In this document: positions 1-6,714 of the stretch, one piece after another
How the letters are laid out: every line of letters begins with the position of its first letter
Numbering within the stretch: the stretch's first letter is position 1
Assembly (NCBI GenBank): GCA_019417975.1
Contig: DYCT01000112.1
Location: forward strand, 1 to 6,772
Reading direction: 5' to 3'
DNA from: Bacteroides sp.
Lineage (GTDB): Bacteria; Bacteroidota; Bacteroidia; Bacteroidales; Bacteroidaceae
DNA length: 6,772 bases
Position numbers and translations under genes: made by a program
The notes under the pieces: model-generated
Seen by the model: only the letters and a program-made list of their open reading frames with translations
Database searches by the model: none
Told to the model about the DNA's origin: nothing

Positions 1-35
1 CTACCGGTGACCGTTACTTAATTCCTGCACAATAA
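1..35 (+). CDS. Possible 3' end of an upstream gene (partial)
   Basis: Two plus-strand frames are open at the left edge and stop soon after it. The frame starting at base 3 reads TGDRYLIPAQ and stops at TAA 33-35. The frame starting at base 1 reads LPVTVT and stops at TAA 19-21. The next real gene has its own promoter at about 88-95, so a gene ending here is plausible. The peptide is too short to assign a family or to choose securely between the two frames. I favour frame 3 because its peptide looks more like a protein C-terminus, but this is a guess. Confidence 0.3.
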   Translation, partial: TGDRYLIPAQ

Positions 36-72
36 TTCAATTTTCTAAAAAAGAGAAGTGATATTAGGATAA

Positions 73-112
73 TTCAATCATTCCCTTTACATTTGTAGAG
101 GAAATGATTGAA
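73..112. repeat. Inverted repeat spanning the mutase promoter
   Basis: The arms TTCAATCATT (73-82) and AATGATTGAA (103-112) are perfect 10-bp reverse complements separated by 20 bp. Allowing one bulged A at 102, CC at 83-84 also pairs with GG at 100-101. The centre falls on the -7 box, and the left arm lies upstream of the predicted start site, so this cannot be a simple mRNA hairpin from this promoter. A dimeric regulator's operator is one possible reading. The sequence is AT-rich, so chance is another. Confidence 0.5.
88..95 (+). promoter_or_regulatory. Bacteroides -7 promoter box for the phospho-sugar mutase
   Basis: TACATTTG matches the Bacteroides primary-sigma -7 consensus TAnnTTTG exactly. 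A weak -33 candidate (TTAGG, 64-68) lies about 19 bp upstream. The predicted transcript start is near 100-103, which gives a leader of about 45 nt before the ATG at 147. The leader is AT-rich with no good Shine-Dalgarno site, as is usual in this phylum. The box sits at the centre of an inverted repeat (73-82 and 103-112). Confidence 0.65.
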
Positions 113-146
113 ACAGGTCAAAAACAATCTAATACATTATACAATT

Positions 147-1889
147 ATGGACAATAAACAACTAATCGCGGAAGTGACCGCAAAAGCAGAGAAATGGTTA
201 TCTCCTGCTTACGACGCCGAAACTCAGGCAGAAGTAAAACGTATGCTCGAAAATCCCGATAAAACAGAACTTATTGAATCGTTCTATAAGGATTTGGAGT
301 TTGGTACAGGTGGTTTGCGTGGTATCATGGGTGCCGGTAGCAACCGTATGAACATTTATACAGTAGGTGCTGCTACTCAAGGTTTGTCGAACTACTTGAA
401 TAAGAATTTCAAAGATTTGAAGCAGATTTCTGTTGTCGTAGGTCACGACTGCCGTAACAATAGCCGCAAGTTTGCTGAAATTTCTGCAAACATATTCTCT
501 GCAAACGGTATTAAAGTATATCTTTTCGATGATATGCGTCCGACTCCAGAAATGTCATTTTCTATCCGTCATTTGGGTTGCCAGAGCGGTATCATCCTGA
601 CAGCATCTCACAATCCGAAAGAATACAATGGATACAAGGCTTACTGGGATGATGGTGCACAGGTTCTTGCTCCGCACGATAAAGGTATTATCGATGAAGT
701 GAACAAGATTGCTTCGGCTACTGATATCAAATTTGAAGGTAACAAGGATTTGATTGAAATCATCGGTGAAGAAATTGATAGTGTTTATTTGGAAAAAGTA
801 CATTCCATTTCTATTGATCCGGATGTAATCCGTCGTCAGAAAGATTTGAGCATTGTTTATACTCCGATTCACGGTACAGGTATGAAGCTCATTCCTCGTT
901 CTTTGAAATTGTGGGGCTTTGAAAATGTACACACTGTACCTGAACAGATGGTTAAGAGTGGCGATTTCCCAACGGTAATCTCTCCGAACCCTGAAAATGC
1001 TGAGGCTTTGAGCATGGCTATCGAATTGGCGAAGAAGCTGAATGCTGATATCGTAATGGCCAGTGACCCGGATGCCGACCGTGTTGGTATGGCTTGTAAG
1101 AACGACAAGGGCGAATGGGTGCTGATTAACGGTAATCAGACTTGCTTGCTGTTCCTATATTATATCATCAAGAACCGTATTGCAATGGGTAAGATGAAGC
1201 CGGACGATTTTATTGTAAAGACTATTGTGACTACTGAACTGATTAAGGCTGTAGCTGACAAGAACCATATTGAAATGCTCGACTGTTATACTGGCTTCAA
1301 GTGGATTGCTCGCGAGATTCGTCTTCGTGAAGGTAAACGTCAGTATATCGGTGGTGGTGAGGAAAGCTACGGATTCTTGGCTGAAGATTTTGTTCGCGAT
1401 AAAGATGCTGTTTCTGCTTGCTCTTTGTTGGCAGAAATCTGTGCTTGGGCTAAAGACCAAGGCAAGACATTGTTCGACGTATTAATGGATATCTACGTGG
1501 AATATGGTTTCTCGAAAGAAACAACTATCAATGTAGTGAAACCGGGTAAGAGCGGTGCAGAGGAAATCAAGGCTATGATGGATAACTTCCGTGCAAATCC
1601 TCCGCAGGAAATTGGTGGTTCTAAGGTTGTAGTTATCAAAGACTATAAGACATTGAAGGTCTACACCAACGGTAAGGAAGCTCAGTTGGATATGCCTGAC
1701 ACAAGCAATGTACTCCAATACTTTACAGAAGATGGAACAAAGATTTCTGTTCGTCCATCGGGTACAGAACCGAAGATTAAGTTCTATATCGAAGTGAAGG
1801 GTTGTATGAACTCAGCTGCCGATTACGACAAGGTAAATCAGGAAGCTGAAGAAAAGGTAAAGACCGTTTGTGCTTCATTGCACATTTGA
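147..1889 (+). CDS. pgcA: Phospho-sugar mutase, PgcA/PGM2 type (alpha-phosphoglucomutase or phosphopentomutase)
   Basis: This is a cytosolic alpha-D-phosphohexomutase family enzyme. It moves phosphate between C1 and C6 of a hexose (glucose-1-P/glucose-6-P), or between C1 and C5 of a pentose, through a phosphoserine. All signature motifs are present: FGTGGLRG (52-59), the catalytic loop TASHNP (152-157, phospho-Ser154), the Mg2+ loop DPDADR (307-312), TGFK (382-385), the sugar-specificity loop GGEESYGF (403-410) and the phosphate-binding loop RPSGTEPK (536-543). The length of 580 aa and the local sequence fit Bacillus PgcA and animal PGM2 better than the ~460-aa ManB/AlgC type. The ATG at 147 is preferred because an upstream in-frame TTG (108) lies only a few bases from the predicted transcript start and adds 13 unconserved residues. 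Arginine codons are almost all CGT/CGC, which suggests strong expression. The gene is monocistronic and ends at the hairpin at 1905-1955. The exact substrate cannot be told from sequence. Confidence 0.95.
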   Translation: MDNKQLIAEVTAKAEKWLSPAYDAETQAEVKRMLENPDKTELIESFYKDLEFGTGGLRGIMGAGSNRMNIYTVGAATQGLSNYLNKNFKDLKQISVVVGHDCRNNSRKFAEISANIFSANGIKVYLFDDMRPTPEMSFSIRHLGCQSGIILTASHNPKEYNGYKAYWDDGAQVLAPHDKGIIDEVNKIASATDIKFEGNKDLIEIIGEEIDSVYLEKVHSISIDPDVIRRQKDLSIVYTPIHGTGMKLIPRSLKLWGFENVHTVPEQMVKSGDFPTVISPNPENAEALSMAIELAKKLNADIVMASDPDADRVGMACKNDKGEWVLINGNQTCLLFLYYIIKNRIAMGKMKPDDFIVKTIVTTELIKAVADKNHIEMLDCYTGFKWIAREIRLREGKRQYIGGGEESYGFLAEDFVRDKDAVSACSLLAEICAWAKDQGKTLFDVLMDIYVEYGFSKETTINVVKPGKSGAEEIKAMMDNFRANPPQEIGGSKVVVIKDYKTLKVYTNGKEAQLDMPDTSNVLQYFTEDGTKISVRPSGTEPKIKFYIEVKGCMNSAADYDKVNQEAEEKVKTVCASLHI

Positions 1890-1904
1890 TGCTAAAGATT
1901 TAGT

Positions 1905-1955
1905 GATAAAGCAAGAGAGGGCGCGTCGTGATGATGCGCCCTCTCTTGCTTTATC
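1905..1955. terminator. Bidirectional intrinsic terminator between convergent genes
   Basis: Arms 1905-1924 and 1936-1955 are perfect 20-bp reverse complements around an 11-nt loop, and the loop can close further with G-T, T-A and C-G pairs. The GC-rich core GCAAGAGAGGGCGC is flanked on both sides by TTTAT-type tails when read in either direction. It can therefore end both the mutase transcript and the operon coming from the right. The right arm includes the TAA stop (1951-1953) and the last codon of the yciO-like gene. Confidence 0.88.
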
Positions 1956-2565
1956 CTTCATCTAACCACCCTTTTCCTTGGCGGATGATTTCCGGTTCGT
2001 CTTCAGTACAGTTTACAATTGTGGAATGTTCTATTCCTCCTATGCCTCCATCAATAATCAAATCTACTTCTTGACCGAATTTCTCATTTATCAGCTCCGG
2101 AGTAGTAGCATATTCAATGTCTTCGTCTTCATCAATAGGTAGTGTGGCTGATAGGATAGGAGCGTTGAGTGCATGACAGATTTCACGGATGATAGAGCAA
2201 TCGGGTACACGGATTCCTACTTCTTTGCGATTCCTATATATCTTAGGCAGGCGGGTTCCGGCTGGAAGGATGAAGGTGAACGGACCGGGTAGGTTGCGCT
2301 TCATCAGTTTAAACATCGCATTGCTTACTTTGGCATATTCACTGATGTTGCTGAGGTCGTAGCAGATGATAGAAAGGTTGTTTTTGCGTGGATCTATCTG
2401 TTTGATGCGACAGATGCGTTCTACGGCTCGTTCTTTCAGGCCATGGCAACCGATGGCATACATGGTGTCGGTAGGGTATATGATGATGCCTCCATCTTCC
2501 AATAATTGTACGATACGGTCAATTATATCAGGAGCATTGTCTTTGTTATATAGTTTTTGTAGCAT
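1951..2565 (-). CDS. yciO: YrdC/Sua5-family protein, YciO type (threonylcarbamoyl-AMP synthase-like)
   Basis: This 204-aa single-domain protein has the YrdC fold. True TsaC/Sua5 members make threonylcarbamoyl-AMP from threonine, bicarbonate and ATP for tRNA t6A37. Family features visible are IIYPTDTMYAIGC (28-40), NLPGPFTFIL (91-100), VGIRVPD (116-122) and a C-terminal STIVNCTEDEPEIIRQGKG stretch. Its closest resemblance is to E. coli YciO (about 206 aa), with ERICRIKQ (49-56), FKLMKRN (85-91) and VDLIIDGG (167-174). Two TsaC signatures are altered: the KxR motif reads KQI (55-57), and the usual STSAN reads SATLP (139-143). It is therefore unsafe to call it the cell's t6A enzyme, although automatic annotation probably would. 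It lacks the extra C-terminal Sua5 domain. It is the third gene of the operon, starting 12 bp after the helicase stop, and its own stop lies inside the terminator stem. Family call is firm; activity is uncertain. Confidence 0.9.
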   Translation of the reverse strand: MLQKLYNKDNAPDIIDRIVQLLEDGGIIIYPTDTMYAIGCHGLKERAVERICRIKQIDPRKNNLSIICYDLSNISEYAKVSNAMFKLMKRNLPGPFTFILPAGTRLPKIYRNRKEVGIRVPDCSIIREICHALNAPILSATLPIDEDEDIEYATTPELINEKFGQEVDLIIDGGIGGIEHSTIVNCTEDEPEIIRQGKGWLDEG

Positions 2566-2577
2566 GATGATAGGTGT

Positions 2578-4581
2578 TTAGTCTTTTTTATGGTTACGGA
2601 GTCGTTCGGCCAATTCCCATTGTAAAGCTGCTTCTTCTGCTTTCCCTATGCGGGAAAGTGCATCGCCAAACAGCTCATGCGCTTGTGCATGTTCTGGCTT
2701 TAAGGAGGTGGCACGGTCGAAATCGGCTACAGCCCCTTCGTATTTGTTGGTTGCTAAACGGATTTTTCCTCTGTTGTACACTGCTTTGAATAATGCGGGA
2801 CTTAGTCGTACCGCTTCGTTTAGGCATTCTTCGGCTTCGTGTAGTTGATTTTCTTCATAGAGGACGATTCCTTTTCGCACCCAAGCATCGGTGCAGGTCG
2901 AATCCAGTTCCAATGCTTTGTTGTAATTGGCCAGTGCTGCCCGATTGTCATGAGCTTGGGTCGCACATTCGTTGCCCATCTGATAATACTCACGGGCATA
3001 TTTCCGAAGGTTATTTTCTTTTTCGCTGATTCGTTTACGTAGAGTTTTGTTTTCTTCCTTTAATGATTGGATAATGGATAACTTCTTGCGGATGTATCGT
3101 TTTATCAATGGCTTTTCCAAGTCGTATCGGGCGTGCATAGCTCCAAATAGTTGCTCCAGACAAGCTCCAAAATCGCCTTTGTCGAATAGGCGGATGGCTT
3201 CGCTATATTGGATGTCGGCTTGTGCCTGCTTCAGTGCCTTGTCGATGGACTGTCGGTTGTTAAATCGTTGAGCAAAGTTGACTATTTCAGGTCGAACAAA
3301 GATGTCTGACCGGTTAATCTGTTTCTTCAGACGGATACCGTCGAGCGAGGTACAACGGCTTAATGCTACATAAGTCTGTCCTCCGGCAAATGCTCCACCG
3401 GTAAAATCGATGTCGACATGTGAGAAGGTGAGTCCTTGACTCTTGTGTACGGTGATGGCCCATGCCAGGCGGATGGGGTATTGTGTAAATGTGCCTAATT
3501 CCTCTTCTTCTATTTTCTTTTCTTTTTCGTTGTAGATATAGCGGATGTTGCTCCATCGTTCTTGCTTTACTTCACAAGCAGTCCCGTTGTCGGTAATGAT
3601 ATTCAAGAATCCCTCTTTATCGATGTCAACGATTACTCCAATGGTACCATTTACCCAACGCTTTTCAAAGTCGTTTTTTACGAAGATGATTTGTGCACCG
3701 GGCTTGATTTCAAGTTCCATTTGGGTCGGTAGACTGTTGGTTGGGAAGTCGCCTGTGATGGTACCGTGCAAGATGGTTGATTGACCGGGTAGTTCGGCTA
3801 ACTTCTGTTCGTTGATATAGTCAACATTATCGCGACGGGTAGCCAGCGTGATATACATATCTTTACCCTCTTTGGGCTCAGGAAGGGCATAGCGGGTATT
3901 CAGTAGCTGTAGTTCGGCTGCTCCTGCTGTGTTGGTACGTATGCGGTCCAGCACTCGTACAAAAACCGGGTCGCTTTGGCGGTATACTTTAGTCAGCTCT
4001 ATTGATACCAATTCCATTTCTTGAAATACACGAGCCGCGAAAAAGTGAGGTGTGGGATAGAAACGATTCAGGATTTCTCGTTCTTCGGCTTTTACAACAG
4101 GCTCTAATTGATACACATCGCCTACCAATAGCAGTTGCTTCCCTCCAAACGGTTCGCGCATATTGTGGGAGTAGACACGTAACACCTTGTCGATAAAGTC
4201 GATGATGTCGGCCCGTACCATCGAAATTTCATCGATGATGATTAGCTCCACATTCTTTAGGATTTTCTTTTGGGCTGAATTGTATTTCAGGAATTTCTGG
4301 AGTCGTCCATCTTGTAGCGAAAAGTTGGGGTCGTCCATCAGGAGAGGGTAAAAAGGCAACTTAAAGAAGCTATGCAGGGTGCTTCCTCCGGCATTGATGG
4401 CAGCTATGCCGGTAGGAGCAAGTACCACATATTTCTTTTTAGTCTCTTGGCATACGTATTTAAGAAAAGTAGATTTACCTGTCCCGGCTTTTCCTGTGAG
4501 AAAAACCGATTGGTGAGTATGGCGGATGAGGTTCAGTGCATCCTTAAACTCCGGATTGTTGGTATCTACTGTTATTGCCAT
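2578..4581 (-). CDS. Pif1-like SF1B DNA helicase with C-terminal TPR tail
   Basis: This is a predicted ATP-dependent 5'-3' DNA helicase of superfamily 1B (Pif1/RecD-like) of 667 aa. N-terminal motifs in order are Walker A GKAGTGKS (30-37), motif Ia APTGIAA (55-61), Walker B DEIS (117-120), motif III GDVYQLEPV (154-162), motif IV LTKVYRQSD (196-204), LATRR (246-250), RWVNGTIGVI (308-317), motif V ITVHKSQGLTF (376-386) and motif VI GQTYVALSRC (401-410). No catalytic motif is missing. After the helicase core (to about 440) comes a charged helical linker, a probable coiled coil at 500-530, and about four TPR-like repeats (roughly 530-563, 564-597, 598-631 and 632-665). TPRs usually bind proteins, so a partner is likely but unknown. 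It is the second gene of the operon, starting 10 bp after the chuR stop. It could act in DNA repair, replication or G-quadruplex unwinding; sequence alone does not decide. Confidence 0.92.
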   Translation of the reverse strand: MAITVDTNNPEFKDALNLIRHTHQSVFLTGKAGTGKSTFLKYVCQETKKKYVVLAPTGIAAINAGGSTLHSFFKLPFYPLLMDDPNFSLQDGRLQKFLKYNSAQKKILKNVELIIIDEISMVRADIIDFIDKVLRVYSHNMREPFGGKQLLLVGDVYQLEPVVKAEEREILNRFYPTPHFFAARVFQEMELVSIELTKVYRQSDPVFVRVLDRIRTNTAGAAELQLLNTRYALPEPKEGKDMYITLATRRDNVDYINEQKLAELPGQSTILHGTITGDFPTNSLPTQMELEIKPGAQIIFVKNDFEKRWVNGTIGVIVDIDKEGFLNIITDNGTACEVKQERWSNIRYIYNEKEKKIEEEELGTFTQYPIRLAWAITVHKSQGLTFSHVDIDFTGGAFAGGQTYVALSRCTSLDGIRLKKQINRSDIFVRPEIVNFAQRFNNRQSIDKALKQAQADIQYSEAIRLFDKGDFGACLEQLFGAMHARYDLEKPLIKRYIRKKLSIIQSLKEENKTLRKRISEKENNLRKYAREYYQMGNECATQAHDNRAALANYNKALELDSTCTDAWVRKGIVLYEENQLHEAEECLNEAVRLSPALFKAVYNRGKIRLATNKYEGAVADFDRATSLKPEHAQAHELFGDALSRIGKAEEAALQWELAERLRNHKKD

Positions 4582-4591
4582 GATTTGTTCT

Positions 4592-5827
4592 TTAATATCT
4601 GTCGCGTGCTTTGGCCCATTCCATTACGTTGGCAGGTGGACGCTGGTTTTGTAATTCCTGTTTCATGAAGTCCATATAGGGAGCTGCATGTTCAAAGAAG
4701 CGGTGGTAACCCTTGCACAGGTAGTTCAGGCCGGGTTCGCCATCGGCTGTTGTCATGAAACGGTTTTTAGGACACTCTCCATTGCAGGCGAACAAGTATT
4801 CACATTCCTTGCATTGACGAGGCAGGGTGTTGTATTTCTGGGCTCCAAAATCCTGTTGTTCTTTGCTATACATCATTTCCACCAAAGTCTTCTCATAAAT
4901 ATTTCCCAGCTTGTATTCCGGGAATACGAAGTGGTCGCATGAGTAGACATCGCCATTAAATTCCATGACTCCGGCATGGCCGCAAGTTTTTCCCATGGAG
5001 CAGACACCGGGTTGCTGCCCAATCCAGTTGGCCAATGTTGAATCGAATAGTTGGATGTAATAATTTCCTACATCGTTTCTGACCCATTCGTCAAACAGAG
5101 TGCAGAGAAAGTTTCCCCATTGTTCGGGACTGACACTGAAGTCGGCCAATTCTGTTCCTTTGCGAGCTTGTGCTGCCGAGCTGATGGTCAGGCCGTCTGT
5201 CCGTTGGCTGAGGCGTTCGACGATAGGGGTGAACTGGATGTAGTGACAGTCTATTTCTTTGAAGAAATGGTAGAAGTCCAGAGGATAATCTGCGTTGAAA
5301 TCATTGACTACTGCCATGGCATTCCATTCCACACCGTGTTTTTTGAGCTGGTTGATACCTTTCATGACCTTATGAAAGGAAGGCAAGCCTTGACGGTTTC
5401 GTCGATATTCATCATGAAACTCTTGCGGACCGTCGATGGAGACTCCTACAAGGAAATTGTTTTCGCGTAAGAATTCGCACCACTCATCGGTGAGCAGAGT
5501 TCCATTTGTCTGGATACAGTTGTCTATCTGTCTGCCGTTGGCATAGCGTTTTTGTAATTCTACTGCACGCTTGTAAAAGCTGAGCGGACGCATCAAGGTT
5601 TCTCCTCCATGCCAGGTGAAAAGCACTTGTGGCATGGTTTGCGAATTGATATATTCTTCAATGAATTTTTCCAGCAGTTCTTCACTCATCACGTGCTTAG
5701 GAGTGTTCTGATAAAGTTTTGCTTTTTCTAAGTAGTAGCAGTATTCGCAAGCCAGATTGCATACAGCGCCCACCGGTTTTAGCATTACATAGAGTGGACG
5801 GGCGAAGGGTGCATAGGTTTGATTCAT
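4592..5827 (-). CDS. chuR: Anaerobic sulfatase-maturating enzyme (radical SAM/SPASM)
   Basis: This cytosolic radical S-adenosylmethionine enzyme oxidises the active-site Cys or Ser of sulfatases to formylglycine before their export. The 411-aa sequence starts with the SAM-cluster motif CNLACEYC (Cys23, 27, 30). It continues with the family motifs WHGGE (72-76), QTNGT (106-110) and SIDGP (130-134). The C-terminal SPASM region supplies eight cysteines for two auxiliary [4Fe-4S] clusters (276, 282, 297, 339, 342, 348, 352, 371), spaced as in the Clostridium perfringens enzyme. Asp298, next to Cys297, matches that enzyme's catalytic Asp277. I chose the ATG at 5827. An in-frame ATG at 5884 lies upstream of the predicted promoter box, and family similarity begins only around YAPFARPLYV. 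No sulfatase is encoded here, so it must act on substrates encoded elsewhere. It is the first gene of a three-gene operon. B. thetaiotaomicron ChuR/anSMEbt is the closest relative I recall. Confidence 0.95.
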   Translation of the reverse strand: MNQTYAPFARPLYVMLKPVGAVCNLACEYCYYLEKAKLYQNTPKHVMSEELLEKFIEEYINSQTMPQVLFTWHGGETLMRPLSFYKRAVELQKRYANGRQIDNCIQTNGTLLTDEWCEFLRENNFLVGVSIDGPQEFHDEYRRNRQGLPSFHKVMKGINQLKKHGVEWNAMAVVNDFNADYPLDFYHFFKEIDCHYIQFTPIVERLSQRTDGLTISSAAQARKGTELADFSVSPEQWGNFLCTLFDEWVRNDVGNYYIQLFDSTLANWIGQQPGVCSMGKTCGHAGVMEFNGDVYSCDHFVFPEYKLGNIYEKTLVEMMYSKEQQDFGAQKYNTLPRQCKECEYLFACNGECPKNRFMTTADGEPGLNYLCKGYHRFFEHAAPYMDFMKQELQNQRPPANVMEWAKARDRY

Positions 5828-5861
5828 GTCTTTTTTTCTGATAGTAAAATAAATGTTTAGG

Positions 5862-5869
5862 CAAACATA
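5862..5869 (-). promoter_or_regulatory. -7 promoter box for the chuR-helicase-yciO operon
   Basis: On the minus strand this reads TATGTTTG, an exact TAnnTTTG match. Transcription would start near 5855-5857, leaving a leader of about 28-30 nt that ends in an A-rich run (GAAAAAAAGAC) just before the ATG at 5827. No good -33 TTTG is visible at the right distance. The position argues against the longer chuR start at 5884. Confidence 0.6.
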
Positions 5870-5945
5870 CGATAAAAAAGGCAATTATTCTTGGGAATAC
5901 TTCACTAAAAGACTCTGATTATGTTTAATTAATGATAAAATCTTT

Positions 5946-5974
5946 TTTGCGAATATGGATAGATTGTAATTTTG
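5946..5974 (+). promoter_or_regulatory. Promoter for the DUF4369 lipoprotein gene
   Basis: TAATTTTG (5967-5974) matches the Bacteroides -7 consensus TAnnTTTG. A TTTG at the end of a T-run (5946-5949) sits 17 bp upstream and could serve as the -33 box. The predicted start near 5979-5982 gives a leader of about 24 nt carrying AGGAA (5989-5993) roughly 10 nt before the ATG at 6004. This position rules out the in-frame ATG at 5932 as the start of this transcript. Confidence 0.6.
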
Positions 5975-6003
5975 CATCAATCAATTGTAGGAACCGATTG
6001 TTT

Positions 6004-6714
6004 ATGAATAAGATTTTTATAGCGTTATCGTTGCTTATCGTGTTTGCGTCTTGTACTTCCCATTATAAGATAAAGGGAGAATCGTCTGTATCCAGCCTGG
6101 ACGGAAAAATGCTTTATGTGAAGTCTTTTAAGAACGGACAGTTGCAGAATATTGATTCGGCCGAGGTTGTACATGGCTTTTTTGAAATGAAAGGTGAGGT
6201 TGACACGGCGGAAATGGTATTGCTCTTCATGGACGACAATGTGATTATGCCTTTTGTCTTGGAGGAAGGCTCCGTTAAAATTAGGATTGAGGATGCACGT
6301 CTGTCGGCCAGAGGTACTAAATTTAACGATGAGTTATACGATTTCTTTGATGAAAAGAATAAAATTGACAGTCGGGTAGATGAGTTGGAACGCATGGAGA
6401 CGCGGATGATATTGGATGGAGTGGACCCTGTGTCGGCTCAACAGAAATTGATGGATGAAGGCGCTGCAATTTCGGATGATATGAGTCGTTTGATAAAAGG
6501 CTTCTTGAAAAAGAATAGTGAAAATATTTTGGGGTCGGGTGTGTTTTTGTTGTTATGTCAATCTGCTCCTATTATGACTCCTGAGATAGAAGAAATCTTG
6601 AGTGAACTTCCTGCCTCGTTTTGCGATAATCCACAAGTAAAAGAATATGTTGATTCTGCACGCGAGAATCTGAAGATGTTGCGTGAACATAGCCAGATGT
6701 CTACAGCGCACTAA
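6004..6714 (+). CDS. DUF4369 lipoprotein without thioredoxin domain
   Basis: This predicted lipoprotein has 236 aa. The first 16 residues form a short signal peptide (MNKIFIALSLLIVFAS) followed by the lipidated Cys17; the lipobox FASC is slightly unusual in having Phe at -3. After Cys17 (TSHYK) there is no run of acidic residues of the type linked to surface export in Bacteroidota, so a periplasm-facing location is more likely. Residues about 21-110 match the DUF4369 pattern: YKIKG start, IDS at 50-52, GFFEMKG at 58-64, a VLEEG turn at 85-89 and GTKFND at 104-109. The rest is mostly helical and charged. In many relatives this region precedes a TlpA-like thioredoxin domain, but here the protein ends and no CxxC is present. 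The long form starting at 5932 would bury the signal peptide. The gene is divergent from chuR. Its role is unknown. Confidence 0.85.
   Translation: MNKIFIALSLLIVFASCTSHYKIKGESSVSSLDGKMLYVKSFKNGQLQNIDSAEVVHGFFEMKGEVDTAEMVLLFMDDNVIMPFVLEEGSVKIRIEDARLSARGTKFNDELYDFFDEKNKIDSRVDELERMETRMILDGVDPVSAQQKLMDEGAAISDDMSRLIKGFLKKNSENILGSGVFLLLCQSAPIMTPEIEEILSELPASFCDNPQVKEYVDSARENLKMLREHSQMSTAH

Larger units (their letters stand above)
1951..5827 (-). other. Predicted three-gene operon chuR - helicase/TPR - yciO
   Basis: Three same-strand genes follow each other with gaps of 10 bp (4582-4591) and 12 bp (2566-2577). There is no promoter or hairpin between them. A -7 box lies upstream at 5862-5869 and a strong terminator overlaps the end of the last gene. 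This supports one transcript of about 3.9 kb. Functional linkage of the three products is not evident from their families. Confidence 0.8.

Noticed and set aside
73..112. Invertible (phase-variable) promoter flanked by inverted repeats
   Set aside because: Bacteroides invertible promoters usually span well over 100 bp between recombinase sites. The 20-bp spacer here is too short, and no invertase gene is nearby.
108..146. TTG start at 108 extending the mutase by 13 residues
   Set aside because: The predicted transcript start (about 100-103) leaves almost no leader for it. The added residues look non-coding, and the ATG at 147 gives the expected 580-aa family length.
104..157. A 17-codon upstream ORF (ATG 104 to TAA 155-157) overlapping the mutase start
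   Set aside because: It would begin only a few bases after the predicted transcript start, and its peptide shows no leader-peptide features such as repeated regulatory codons. Likely chance.
5051..5470. 139-codon plus-strand ORF opposite chuR
   Set aside because: It lies entirely antisense to a well-conserved radical-SAM gene and has no recognisable domain or promoter. It reflects codon bias of the real gene. The other antisense ORFs opposite the mutase and helicase are rejected for the same reason.
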